Below, piece by piece: positions 11,527-23,142 of a DNA stretch of 64,000 bases; position 1 is the first letter of the stretch; every line of letters starts with the position of its first letter. The stretch is taken from contig CAUYUJ010020240.1 in assembly GCA_963575745.1 (NCBI GenBank), positions 1 through 64,000 on the forward strand. Direction: 5' to 3'. The DNA comes from Prorocentrum cordatum. Its lineage: Eukaryota > Sar > Dinophyceae > Prorocentrales > Prorocentraceae. The notes under the pieces are model-generated. The model was not told the origin of the DNA, did not search any database, and worked only from the letters and a program-made list of their open reading frames with translations. Both the position numbers and the translations under genes were made by a program.

Positions 11527-13338
11527 TTATCTCAGCAGGCGCCTCAGAGAGCCTGGCAGACCGCGCGGGAAGAACATGTCAGCGATCGCCATCATGGCAA
11601 GGCGGCCAAGGGGTGTCCCGGCGACCAGCTGCAGCTTAGAGTCGGCGTGCCTCGGCATCAGTACAGTGAAACCAGAGTCGCCGGTCGCCACGGGGACGTC
11701 CACGGACTGCTTTTGGGACAGCTCACAGAACGCGCCGTGAACCAGAATTCGCATCCAGCATGCCTCGGGGGTCCAGGGCGCGCGGGACATATAGCCCAGC
11801 AGCGCAGCGGTGGTCGCGGGATTGACGTAGTCCTTCATGGACGCGAGCATGGAACCACGGCCGTGCGAGGGCAGCGTCGGCCTCCGGCTCGCGAGGTGCT
11901 CCGTGCTGGCATCCGCCATGAGGCCGGCTGGGTCCCAGTTCCTCGCGCCCTCCTCGCGCACCTCGGCCGGTGACGACCTCGCAGCTGGTAGCGGGGTAGG
12001 GCCCGTAGGCAGCCGCGCCGCCTCCCCCTGGCCCCGAGAGGGGACGCTGGGGGGGAGGGGCGTGTCCATCTCCGCTCTCGGAGCTGGAAGCGAGGTGGGG
12101 CCCGTAGGGTGCCTCGCCGCCTCCTCCTGGACCCGACAGCGGACGCGGGGGGGGGGGGGGGGGACTTGCCCTCCTCCGCCGTGCGGCCATCACACCCAGC
12201 GGCCTCAGCACCGGCAGCGGCATCACGGTCTACCGCCACGCGCTGCCAATAACGGCGCAAGGCAGCCCCACGGTCTGGCATGGGGAGCAACATCGCCGCC
12301 GCCGTCAGCTTGCCCCCTGTCACGAGCAGCGCGCCTGCATCGGAGACCACGGCGTAGCGGTCCACGGCAGCCGGAAGGTCCTCCGGCGCGGGGCGAGTCC
12401 GCATGTGCACCCTCTGCATCGCCATCGGCCGAAGGAGAGCAGACGTAGGTGGCGCAGCCTCACTAGGATCCTGGGGCCGCCGCTGCTCAGCAGTCATGCC
12501 GAGCTCCACTGCGGCCGCGGTGCTCAGGGAGGAGTGGGAGTCGGCGCTGGCGTGGTTTTCGGCACTACCGTGGTGCTCGCTCTGCAACTCCACGCCGGTG
12601 ATCAGGTCAGCCAGCAGCGCCTCGGGAGGGCCAGCACTGGCTGGACGTGCAGCAAGGCGGGCACGAGGCAGAGCATGATCTGCATCATCACTAGCAGGAA
12701 CACGCAGGGCAGGGACGGCACGAGGGAGAGCACGAGTGCGAGCCACACCAGCGGCTTTCAGCCTGGCGTTCCTCTGCGGTCAGGCGTGCCGTATCAGCCT
12801 CGCGCTCAGCCACTGCTAAGCGCCCGGCCCCAGCCTGTCGCGAAGCACCGGCCCGGCGCTTCGGCCAAGCAGCGCGGTATGGTGTCACCGGGCACGTTGT
12901 CACCAGGGGGCCGGCAGTGGCAGCGGCTCGCGACCGTGCCGCCAGAGAAAAAACTAAGGGGCTGGATCGCGAGCGCAAGCCAACCAGCCTCGGCGACCAC
13001 TACGGCGCAGCTGGTGCCATCGTCTTGGCGCCCAAGCCAGCCAGACCTGGCGCAGGGCTGGCAGGCGGCAGCGGCGGCACCCGTACACCCACAGCCTCAG
13101 GCGCCTCCACGTGCGCCACGAGCTCCGGCAGCAGGATGTCCACGGGCGACACGACGAGGCCTGGGGGAGGGGGGCAACACCCCATCAGTTTGCGCACGTC
13201 CATCGCCTGCACTTGCGCATGCCCGACGGCGACCCTGTGGCGACGTCTGCCCGCAGCGGAGGCCACACCAGCTGGGCGGCACAACATGGGACAGGACATC
13301 AGCAGGTAGCCAGCCGCCGCGAGCAGCGCGAGAGGCAC
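11527..13338 (-). pseudogene. Decayed coding remnant, function unknown
   Basis: Minus-strand coding-like segments follow one another in different frames. 13338-13000 begins with a hydrophobic, signal-peptide-like MPLALLAAAGYLLMSCPM and stops at a TAG. The same frame continues (12978-12691) with a charged, coiled-coil-like EREADTARLTAEERQAES. A second frame covers 12746 to the poly-C tract at about 12149-12163. A third (12069-11527) ends in well-mixed sequence including DYVNPATTAALLGYMS and ends RRLLR. Residue composition is more natural than in the repeat-derived frames nearby. A slipped homopolymer could join frames two and three. No family is recognised; the chain of segments as one gene is inference. 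Confidence 0.3.
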
Positions 13339-13533
13339 GCCAGGAGCAGGCCCGTCGCGGGCAGCGCGAGCGGTGGCGCGGCGGGGCCCGCACGCCCGAT
13401 GCGCGGGCGCGGACCGGCGCGCGTGGCTGCCCGCCCAAAGAGAGGTTCGCCGTACCTGGTACGGCGCCGAAGCCTCTCGAACCGGGGCGGCAGCTGATGG
13501 TGATGGCGGAGGGAGGGGGAGGGGGAGGAGGTG

Positions 13534-13573
13534 TCTTCAAAACGAGGATCCAGCACCACAGGATGGTTGGGAC
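13534..13573 (+). repeat. Terminal motif shared with the satellite-carrying elements
   Basis: TCTTCAAAACGAGGATCC, then CAGGATGGTTGGGAC. The same arrangement closes the elements at 19407-19444 and 34893-34931 and follows the small 90-bp array at 43961-44000. No matching left end was found here, so this may be the right end of a diverged or truncated member. Confidence 0.55.
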
Positions 13574-13654
13574 AAACGGGCAAGCGGTCGACGGCACCTC
13601 GGGGGGATGCATCGGCCCCCACTCGCCTTTTGGTCGCCGATAAGGGGCCAGGTA

Positions 13655-13778
13655 CAGTCGACCCGCAGAGTAAGGAGAGGCATCCCTCCCAAGAGTACCC
13701 TTGCATCCTTGCTTCCTGGGTCCATCCTTGGACACATTCGTTGGCCGCATCCCGCATCCTTACTCTGCGGGTTGACTG
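13655..13778. mobile_element. Tc1/mariner-like short element, 124 bp
   Basis: The ends CAGTCGACCCGCAGAGTAAG and CTTACTCTGCGGGTTGACTG are inverted repeats with one mismatch. They are bordered by TA on each side (13653-13654, 13779-13780). A TA duplication plus a CAGT start is typical of Tc1/mariner transposons. It is too short to encode a transposase. Confidence 0.85.
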
Positions 13779-15149
13779 TAGCGCACCCTGCCCAGGGACG
13801 CGAGGTTCCGTTATTGGGGGTCCTATCGCCGATGTATCGGCGGTGTATCGCCGATGCCAGGTGGATACTCCCCCCCCTGTGCAAGTCCCCCCCTGTCGCT
13901 GCCCCTCCTCACAAGCACAGCTCCAGGAGTCGACACCAAGGAGACCCAGACCCCCTCGAATCGTAAAGCGTTCGTGGTCGTTTTTGTGCATTTTCAGCTT
14001 CTGGGGGCCCTCGCTGGGCCCCAGGACTGTCAACAATTACTTGGGAAGAACAATTCGTTCGCCCTGGGCGTCATCACGGATGTGTTCGCAAGGTTTCCGC
14101 CGGCTTTCGGAGGTTATCAAGATTTTGGATTATTCCCATCAGTTGCGCCTCGAACGGACGGTCATTTGAGGCCCGAGTTATCGCCCGAAAGCATTCGTGT
14201 GGCGGCAGTCAACATCGAGGCGGCCTTCAGCGTATTGTTCGGCCGCTCTGGGCCTTCCAAGGCACGGCTGGATCCGCCTCGAAGAATGGGCCAGGATGGC
14301 CCCCGAGAGAGGCGAGGGGACTGAAACTGTGCGGATCTGGGCTGGGCGGGAGAGCCGCCGTCGTCTCAACTGCCCCCCCCCCCGACGGGAGCAAAACCCC
14401 CGTGCCAGGCGGGGCCACCAGCTTGAGGGGATCTCCACCACCTCCCCCTGGAAGTCGAGGGTCAAGGATCGAGGAGGTTTGGAACGGTTGCCGGGTGCCG
14501 TTGGGAGTCCTGGGGGGTCAAGGGGGATCCAGGGGGGTCCCGCCTCGTGGAGAACGGGACGACCCCCCTCAGTAGGGACCCCCCCCCTTTGTGCCTCTGC
14601 CTTGGAGCTCCTCCTGGAGTCGGCACGAACGGCATCGGGTCCTGGTCCTGGTCCTGGAGGAGACCGACGAAGCACACACACACACCTTTACAGCACAGCG
14701 GCGCAGAGACCCCGCGCAGCAGCGCTGCACGAGAAGACGCGCGACACGGCACGGCACGGCACGCGCACCGCGGGCCCAGCCCGCCGCGGCACCGCGGGCG
14801 GCACGTGCTTCTCGCTCGCAGAACAGCTGCACGGGCGCACGGCACGGCCACGGCGCGGCGGCACGCTGCCGCGTTCCCCTGGGCGCGGGCGTCGCCCCGG
14901 CGCGCGGGCGTGTCGCCTCCCAGAGCGCGGGCACGCGGCACGCCACGGCACCGCGGGCGGGCGGCGCCTCCTCCGCAGTCCTGGGGCGCGGGCACGCTGC
15001 AGGGCACGGCGCGCGGGCGTTCACTGGCCTGCGCACGGCACGGGGCGCGGGCGCGGCACGGCACGGCGCGGCACCGCACGGCGCGGCGCGGCGCGGGAGC
15101 GTGCAAGGGGATCTCGAGAACGCGGGGGGCGCTCTCGTTCCGCTTTCAC
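13779..15149. other. No recognised gene; short GC-rich repeats
   Basis: 13815-13860 has nested GTATCGCCGATG palindromes related to the 1182 element. 13985-14035 is a diverged member of the GGGGCCC-hairpin family. 14740-15105 is CACGGC-rich DNA with many short GCACGGCACGG repeats. Open frames are low-complexity Arg/Ala/Gly sequence. Confidence 0.45.
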
Positions 15150-15280
15150 TTGGCATCGCTCGGACGTGTGCGTTTCTTCCTCGGCGAGGACCATCGAGGA
15201 GCATCCTGGACCATTTGGCGAAAAAAACCAAGCACGAAACTGACAAAAACACGGGGAATGGACGTCCGAGCGATGGCGAG
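15150..15280. mobile_element. 130-bp inverted-repeat element, copy 2 of 5
   Basis: 131 bp from TTGGCATCGCTCGGACGT to ACGTCCGAGCGATGGCGAG. The 5-bp duplication TTCAC is perfect (15145-15149, 15281-15285). The interior is nearly identical to the other copies. Confidence 0.9.
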
Positions 15281-16177
15281 TTCACGATCCACATGCTCTT
15301 TCAGTTTGGGGGCACCGTTCTGTAACGCTTTCGGGTCCAGGATCGGCCCGTGGCCCACCTGCTAGTTTTCTTCAAGTGTTGTTGCAAACAACTCTTGCTA
15401 GGTTTCTCTTGCTAGGTTTCTTTGTTTTTTTGTATCGTCTGCATCTGATTTTTCAGAAATTAAAGAAAAGGTGTTCGATGCGCTTCTTGGCAGCACAATG
15501 CCGACTGCCGAATGCCTGACGTCCGCATTCGGGGTGTCGTTTTTAACACGGTCTTGGTTGAGTCACAAGCAAAAAATGGAAAGCGAAAAGAATACCCCCG
15601 TAAGAACAACTAAGCGCGGGCGGCCTTATTTCATCACCTTCTGGAACTCGGGCACGCCACGGCAGGGGTCACGGCACGGGTCGGCACGCGGGCGTCGCTT
15701 GCTTTGTTGTCCATCCGGTTGGTCTCGACCGAGCTCGCCACCGTGCTTGAGCAGCAGCGTAACGGGAAGGAGCCTGCGTGTTTGAAGCTTCACGTATCCC
15801 CGCCAACCCATAGGAACGAGGCCTAGTGGAGTTGCCCTTCTCGGGGGAGTGTGGCATCAGTCGGAAATCTCGGGGAACCTCCGTGGGCCAGAGGCTTCTT
15901 GGAGACCTCTTGGAGTCTCTTGGGATGTCTCTCCGGGTCTCTTGGAGGCCTTGGTTTTTTTCACGGCGCGAGGGGGGTCTCCCTGTTTTGTCATGTTACA
16001 GGGCCGTTCCGCCCGTAGGTTCAGCCGCGCCGCTGCACAGGCGCGCGTGCGCGCACGGCCCCTCCCGCATTTGCAGCACGGGGAGCCTGGATGCGCACGG
16101 CTCCAGCACCTCCGCGCTCCACCGGCTGGCCCCCGCGGCTCTCAACAACAACCGAGTCGGGCCCAGACGTCCAGCCA
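15281..16177. other. No recognised gene; partly AT-rich
   Basis: 15365-15480 is unusually AT-rich and contains a short direct repeat (TTGCTAGGTTTCT twice). 15880-15950 has GGTCTCTTGGA-type phrases reminiscent of the 41-kb repeats. No gene is seen. Confidence 0.45.
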
Positions 16178-16243
16178 GGATGCTCAGCGTCCTGGAGCAT
16201 CCAGGATGCTCAGCATCCTGGATGCTCAGCATCCAGGATGCTC
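16178..16243. repeat. Iterated GGATGCTCAGCATCC palindrome
   Basis: The self-complementary word GGATGCTCAGCATCC is repeated about four times, alternating with CTGGATGCTCAG variants, so the tract can fold on itself in several registers. Confidence 0.75.
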
Positions 16244-16365
16244 AACAGCAACCGAGAAGGGCCCAGAGAGAGAGCGCTCTGCAGAAGTGGGGTGAGCACC
16301 GCAGGCGGCCGAGCAGCAGGGCCAAGGGCAAGCGGAGACGGCCCCAGCCCAGTTAAACAGTCCCC

Positions 16366-17068
<703 letters not shown>

Positions 17069-17225
17069 GGATGACCCCGAGATCCTGGCGTTTCAATTTT
17101 GTTCGAGCTGGGCGCGTTCGTCTTCTTCAAGCCCCGGAACCCTCACAGGTCGATCCAGCTCGAACCATGACGCAGGAACGAGCGTGATTTTCCGATGTTG
17201 CAATTGTTCGCTGCGTCGGATCTCA

Positions 17226-17310
17226 GGGGAGGAGGAGGAGGAAGAGGAGGAGGAGGAGGAGGAGGAGGAGGAGGAGGAAGCCTCCTCCTCCTCCTCCTCC
17301 TCCCCCTCTC
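17226..17310. repeat. GGA tract meeting a CCT tract
   Basis: GGA repeats run to about 17279 and change through AAG directly into CCT repeats. The two halves are complementary, forming a foldback. Confidence 0.85.
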
Positions 17311-17584
17311 TCTTCTATTTCCCACCGCCTGCCTCATTGTTCGTTCTACCCTCCGCCCTCCCTCCTGCTTTCCCCCCCCCTCCGCCCCCTCCCTTCCCCG
17401 GCCGGGCAGCAGCCAGGAGCGGCCGCCTGCGCCGCGCCGACGCCTCCGCCCCGTGGGCAGCCCTGCCGGCGGCGGGGCGGCAGGAGGTCTTCCGGCTGCT
17501 CCTGGAGGAGCCCCCTTCCCAGACCTCCCTCGGGCCCCCAGACACCATCGCGGCGGAACAAAACACACAGGACGGCTGACTTTT

Positions 17585-17815
17585 GCTATTTTCGGCCTCG
17601 GGGGGCCCTCGCTGGGCCCCTGGAGCGTCACAAAACGGCTCAGGATGCAAAGCGGGCCCCGGGGACCGGGGACCCCGCATGGAAAAAAGCAAGACGTCGC
17701 CCGTCTGGCCATCCCCTAGAGATCCGAGGAGATGATTTTTTGAAACCGGCTTTTTTTTCTTGGATTTCGGCCTCCGGGGCCCGTTCTCGGGCCGGGGGGG
17801 GGCCGTCAAACACTG
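17585..17815. repeat. GGGGCCC-hairpin dispersed repeat family (two members)
   Basis: Consensus TTTTCGGCCTC, GGGGCCCTCGCTGGGCCCC, then a GTCA-AAAACG phrase. Members at about 17585-17650 and 17755-17815 here. Others were noticed at about 3260-3330, 13985-14035, 19480-19560, 19650-19700, 32305-32420, 53190-53290, 55210-55270, 55315-55370 and 57600-57660. The GGGGCCC...GGGCCCC core can form a hairpin. Termini are undefined. Confidence 0.7.
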
Positions 17816-17916
17816 ACATCCGCAACGAAAAAACACCCCCTGGGAGGGGTCGGGACCTCTGGGGCCGCGGATTGAAAGAATCGTATCGGCGGACCCAGAC
17901 TTCCAACGTATTGAAA

Positions 17917-19444
17917 TTACCCTGTGACGTACCCAACCCATTTGTATCATGGGAAACGAGGAGTTGGCCGAAACTTGCATGGACAATCGAATTGCAGGAT
18001 CCGTTGTTTGATATGTAAGCTACTTGGGACACGCGAGTATGGCATGATGCGCAGGAGAACCATACAAGAAAGAGGGGCAACAGCTACAGGCTCGAAGAGG
18101 ACATGGGGAGTCGGGAAAGAAGAGCAGGAGAGAAACGTGCGGGAAGCCCACTGTGCTGGGCCCCCCAGCAGGCCTCGAAAGTGGCGACAATTTCGCAGAT
18201 CGCAGCCCCCCAGGGATGGCGAGGTCCCATTTGAATTTGCGGTGGGTACCCACTGTGCTGGGCCCCCTAGCAGGCTTCGAAAGTGGCGACAGTTTCACAG
18301 ATCGCAGCACCCCAGGGATGGCGAGGTCCCATTTGAGTTTGCGGTGGGTACCCACTGTGCTGGGCCCCCCAGCAGGCTTCGAAAGTGGCGACAGTTTCAC
18401 AGATCGCAGCCCCCCAGGGATGGCGAGGTCCCATGTGAATCTGCGGTGGGTACCCACTGTGCTGGGCCCCCCAGCAGGCTTCGAAAGTGGCGACAGTTTC
18501 ACAGATCGCAGCCCCCCAGGGATGGCGAGGTCCCATGTGAGTCTGCGGTGGGTACCCACTGTGCTGGGCCCCCCAGCAGGCCTCGAAAGTGGCGACAGCG
18601 TCACAGATCGCAGCCCCCCAGGGATGGCGAGGTCCCATTTGAGTCTGCGGTAGGTACCCACTGTGCTGGGCCCCCCAGCAGGCCTCGAAAGTGGCGACAA
18701 TTTCGCAGATCGCAGCCCCCCAGGGATGGCGAGATCCCATCTGAGTCTGCGGTGGGTAACCGTGCTGGGTCCCCCAGCAGGCCTCGAAAGTGGCGATAGT
18801 TTCACAGATCGCAGCCCCCCAGGGATGGCGAGGTCCCATGTGAGTTTGCGGTGGGTACCCGCTGTGCTGGGCCCCCTAGCAGGCCTCGAAAGTGGCGACA
18901 GTTTCACAGATCGCAGCCCCCCAGGGATGGCGAGGTCTCATTTGAGTCTGCGGTGGGTACCCACTGTGCTGGCCCCCCCAGCAGGCCTCGAAAGTGGCGA
19001 CAGTTTCACAGACCGCAGCCCCCCAGGGATGGCGAGGTCCCATTTGAGTTTGCGGTGGGTGCCCACTGTGCTGGGCCCCCCAGCAGGCTTCGAAAGTGGC
19101 GACAGTTTCACAGATCGCAGTCCCCCAGGGATGGCGAGGTCCCATTTGAGTTTGCGGTGGGTACCCACTGTGCTGGGTCCCCCAGCAGGCTTCGAAAGTG
19201 GCGACAGTTTCACAGATCGCAGCCCCCCAGGGATGGCGAGGTCCCATTTGAGTTTGCGGTGGGTACCCACTGTGCTGGGCCCCCCAGCAGGCGTCGAATG
19301 TGGCGACAGTTTCACAGATCGCAGCCCCCCAGGGATGGCGAAGAGCGAGGTAAAAGGCAGGGGGAATAGAGGGACGGGAAGGAAGGAAGGAGACGCGCGA
19401 GCAGTGCTCTATTTAAAACGAGAACCCAATGCAGGAGGGTTGGG
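17917..19444 (+). mobile_element. Satellite-carrying mobile element, copy 1
   Basis: Left end TTACCCTG followed by GACGTACCCAACCC. Right end AGGAGGGTTGGG. The target is an A-tract in a dispersed repeat. The uninterrupted paralogue at 32256-32440 has ATTG then six A and TCAAGACG; here three A precede and five A follow the insert, so AA was duplicated. A 102-bp satellite fills 18147-19341. No transposase or other ORF is evident, and no long terminal inverted repeat, though CCCAACCC near the left end mirrors GGGTTGGG at the right. Confidence 0.82.
18147..19341. repeat. 102-bp satellite, about 12 units
   Basis: Starts at 18147, 18249, 18351, 18453, 18555 and 18657 give a period of 102. The unit has CCCACTGTGCTGGGCCCCCC, CGAAAGTGGCGACAGTTTC, AGATCGCAGCCCCCCAGGGA and TGGCGAGGTCCCA. 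One unit (about 18759) is shortened. The box CGAAAGTGGCGACAGTT...GCAGATCGCAGCCCC is shared with the array at 34323-34833. Confidence 0.95.
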
Positions 19445-19865
19445 AAAAATCAAGACGAAGTTTTTTTTCGATGTTCGGCCTCTAGGGGCCATCGCCGGGC
19501 CCGGGGACCGTCAAAAAACGACTCAAGATGAGAAACCGGTCCTGGGGAATGGGTCGAGATTTCGGGGGACTGCATATTGAAAAAATCACGGCGTCGGATC
19601 TCTGGGGATGCCATGGGTCCTGTCGAAACCACGACGGAGGGCGTTAACCTTCATTTTCGGTTCTCTGGCGGCCCTGGCTGGTCGGGCCTCGGGACCGTCC
19701 GAGAGATCGGTTCTGGATGGAGCGCCCGTCCTGGGGAGTGGGTCGGGACCTCTGGGGCTCTGGGGGCCGACGTCGTCGAACAAATCATGTCGTCGGGGGT
19801 CCAGGACTCCAGGAGGAGGGCGGGGGGGACGGAGGGTGTGGATTGGGGAAGGGGGGAGGGCGCAT
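19445..19865. repeat. Right part of the interrupted dispersed repeat
   Basis: 19445-19600 matches 32280-32435 closely (AAAATCAAGACG..., CCTGGGGAATGGGTCGAGA, AAAAAATCAC). It is the continuation of the repeat entered by the satellite-carrying element. 19610-19865 holds a further diverged member and a G-rich stretch. Confidence 0.75.
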
Positions 19866-20531
19866 AGACTCGATTCGCCCGCGTCTCGAGGCGCCCAGTG
19901 CTCGATTCGCCCAGTGCTCGAGTCGCCCAGTGCGCGAATCGCCGGCGGGGCTCGGATCTGCCCGGCTCGAGCCGCCCAGCTCGATCCGCCCAGGCTCCGT
20001 TCGCCCGAGTCTCGATTCGCCGGCCTCCGCCCGCCCTATAACCGACCTGGCCGTCAGGGTCCGCCCGCCCGACGCGATCCGCCCGTCAGGGCCCGCCCGC
20101 CCCACGCGATCCGCCCGTTAAGGCTCGCGCGTGATAGCTCAAAGATGCGTCATACTTCGATGTCCCGCCAGCCCAACCCGACTCGCCCGTTGGCGTCTGC
20201 ACGCCCGACGTGACCCCCTCCTCCTCCTCCTCCTCCTCCTCCTCCTCCTCCTCCTCCTCCTCCTCCTCCTCCTCCTCCTCCTCCTCCTCTGGATCCTCCA
20301 CGTACACGGCGAAGCGAGCCCCAGCGAAGCGAGCCCCGGCGAAGCGAGCCTGGGCGAACCGAGACTCAGCGAACCGAGTTAGGCGAACGGAGTCCCCGCG
20401 AACCGAGCTGGGCGACTCGAGTCTTGCGAACCAAAACCCGGCGAAGCGAGCCCCGGCGAACCAAGCCATGACGAGACGAGCCCCAGTGAACAGAGACCCA
20501 GCGAACCAAGACTCCGGCGAACCGAGTCCGT
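19866..20531. repeat. Inverted minisatellite arms around a TCC tract
   Basis: The left arm (about 19866-20130) repeats CTCGATTCGCCCAGTG-type units. The right arm (about 20300-20531) repeats GGCGAACCGAGCCCC-type units, roughly the reverse complement. A pure TCC tract (20213-20291) lies between. Frames through the arms read as FAGARFAG-like peptide repeats and are not believed to be coding. Confidence 0.75.
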
Positions 20532-20554
20532 GTTGGGAGGAGGAGGAGGAGGAG

Positions 20555-20598
<44 letters not shown>

Positions 20599-20868
20599 AG
20601 ACGAGGAGGAGGAGGAGGAGGAGGAGGAGGAGGCGGAGGGCGGGAGGAGGCGGCAGGAGAAGTCGACAGCCCAGGTTGCCGGCTGCGCCAGGCTGTTCCC
20701 GCAGCCATTGCAGGAGGAGGGAGGTGAGGAGGGAGGGAGGGAGGAAGGCGGGGGTAAGCACGACCACGACGGGATATCATCTTGGGTCGGATATGGAGAC
20801 TAGCATCCAATATCATACCTCTCCTCCGCTCCTCCTCCTCCTCCTCCTCCTCCTTCTCCTCCTCCTCA
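20532..20868. repeat. GGA/GAC and TCC microsatellites
   Basis: GGA with a GACGAG-type island at 20532-20645 and a TCC tract at 20820-20868. The DNA between is ordinary. Confidence 0.9.
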
Positions 20869-21467
20869 GGTTCCAGGAGGCCCCTGGAGGCACCACGAGG
20901 CCCCAGGAGGTCCGAAGAGGTCCAGGGGGCCGCAAGATGATGTCCCATTCTGGTCGCTCGCACGGGGGGTGGGAGGAGTGGGAGGGAGGGAGGGAGGGAG
21001 GGAGGGAGGGGGGGAGGGAGGAGCAGGAGGACGAAATGCGCATCCAACTTAGGCGGGTGTGCCCCTGTGTGCGTTGGCCCCTGCCAGTCGGCAGGACGGC
21101 GCCATGGTGTCCTGGTAGTGTTTTCTTCTCCTGGGTATGTTGCTGCCGCTGCTCTTGGTATTCACCTTATGTTCTTCTCGCCTCATCTCTCCATGTGCGC
21201 ATCGACCCACCTACGCGGAGGAAGAAGAAGAAGAAGAAGAAGAAGAAGAATAAGAAGAGACGCGTATGGCCCGAGCAATTGGGACCGCTTGGCCCGGCCC
21301 CAGACGTGCTTGTCCATTGTGGTGAGCCATGCCAGCGCCCCCCCCCCCCCCCAGCGATTGCAGCTTCTTGGCAGGCCACGGCGAGGCCGTTGGAAACGGC
21401 TTGGCATCACAGCGAGCGCGCAATGAGGTCGCGCGGAGTTTTCGTACTCTTGCATCAGGCGCACGTA
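20869..21467. other. No recognised gene
   Basis: Includes a GGGA tract (20985-21020), an AAG tract (21222-21255) and a run of C (21338-21352). No gene is seen. Confidence 0.45.
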
Positions 21468-21644
21468 CTGTCGGGGTCCTGAAGAAGGAACCCTTTTCGT
21501 TTGGGAGGGGCTCCGCGTTCCTTACGTGTTTCGCAGTTTGCCTCAGGTGTTCATTATATTTCCGATGGGAAATCGAAGTTTGACCCATGGAAAAAACGGG
21601 CCTCGTTCCTTATTTTCGGTTCCTTAGGTCAAAGCCCCCGACCG
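21468..21644. mobile_element. Tc1/mariner-like short element, diverged
   Basis: Bordered by TA (21466-21467, 21645-21646). The ends CTGTCGGGG and CCCCGACCG are inverted. The interior, AAGGAACCCTTTTCGTTTGG to TTATTTTCGGTTCCTTAGGT, is clearly homologous to 55384-55556. Confidence 0.75.
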
Positions 21645-22546
21645 TAGTGGCACTTCCTCGTGGAGTCCTACTTGCGACTGCTAGAACTGTGGGGCGATCT
21701 GTCAAGCCCCGCCCACCCCCCCAGGAGGTGCAGAGGAGGCTCGGCGAGGCCGCCTGAGGAGCGGGGCCCCTCTCGGGAGGGGGGGTGGAGAGGGAGGGGA
21801 CAACGAGGGGGCCCAGACATCCGCCGCCTCGAACAAGGATAGAAGTGCACAGTTCGTCGCCATGCGTGGCCTCCGGAGAGGCCCGTTTCGGGGTTTCGGG
21901 TCTCGGGGCAGGCAACTGACAGCTGGGGATGAAGTAGACGGGCGCAAGGGGAAGTGGTCGAGAGTTCCAGGGGCCCACGCATCGAAGCAGTGGAAGCTCC
22001 GGATGTTTCGGGATCGTGGAGGGGAGGAGAGAGGGCGAGAGAGAGGAGAATGCGTGCAACCTTGCCAAGGGTACAGTTGGACCGAAGAAGAGGGTCGAGG
22101 TCGGTTCGGGGAGGTGCCCTCATGCTCTTCGTGCCTGCGGGATGTTCTGGTGCATCCTGTGGGAGGGCACCCTCGAGTGTTGTTCGAGTTGTCCTGTGGA
22201 GGGCCTCACGTTCTTGAAGAATGTTCTCATGTCCCAGGTCCGGCTGCAGGGCGCGTGGATTAGCGACGGGCCCCGCTGCCGTGCGTGCTCGACGCGCGCA
22301 GTCGCCAATTGCACGCGACGCCGGCTGCGTGCTTCGGGGGGGGCGGCGGTGCTTTCCGCCCGCGCCCACGCGCCGGATCCACGGATCCGTGGTCCGTGCC
22401 AGCGGGCACCCTGCGCCGTGAGCGTGGCGCTCCTCGGCACGGAGCCGGGGCGGAGTCGGGCGCGAGGGTCTCGTGCCCTGGAGGGCTGCTCTGCTGTCCC
22501 GGCAGGTCCTGGCGGACGAGCGGCTATAGAAGGGAGGGACACAGAA
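21645..22546. other. No recognised gene
   Basis: GC-rich DNA of ordinary complexity with overlapping frames on both strands. No protein family is recognised. Confidence 0.4.
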
Positions 22547-22985
22547 ACACAGACACAGTGAATCGTCGATTCCCCAGAAAGTATGGGAAAATATGGGGAG
22601 TGGGGGGGGGGGGGAAACGGCAATCTAGAAAAGATGGGAACATGTGGGCCTCTTTGAAGCCTCTTGGAGGCCTCTTTGAAGCGCTCTATGGGGCCTCTTG
22701 GAAGCCTCCTGGGGGCTTCTTTGGGGCCTCCTATAGGGGCCTCTTGGGGGCCTCTTGGGGCTCTCTTGGGGCTCCTTGGCGGCGTCCTGGGGCCCCCTTC
22801 GGCCTCCTGGGGGGGCTCTTGGGGGCCTCTTGGGGCATGTGGGGAGGGTCTGGAGTGGGAAATATGGGGAGTAGGGGAAGGAATATGGGGAGTGGGGGGG
22901 TGGGAAATATGCAAAAATATTAAGGAATATGGGGAGTGGGGGGGAAACATGTCGGGAGGGTCTGTTTACATTTGTGTGTCCCATG
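22547..22985 (+). repeat. AATATGGG dispersed repeat, copy 1
   Basis: Begins ACACAGACACAGTGAATCGT, then repeated AAATATGGG/GAGTGGGG phrases, and ends TTTGTGTGTCCCATGGGGCC. Shorter copies lie at 35445-35600 and 55711-55870. Here the middle (about 22640-22850) holds GGGGCCTCTTGG-type repeats absent from the others. Confidence 0.75.
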
Positions 22986-23142
22986 GGGCCCCTTCTCGGG
23001 CAGGCGTGCAGAGCCCTGCCCTGGGCGGGCGCCCGCGCCGCGTGCCCGCGCGGCGGCGGCCCGGGCGCGGTCAGCCGGGGCCTCCTCGGGCAGCGTCAGT
23101 GCCGCCTCGGCGAGCTGTGCCAGCCCAGCAGCTGCCCAGCTC

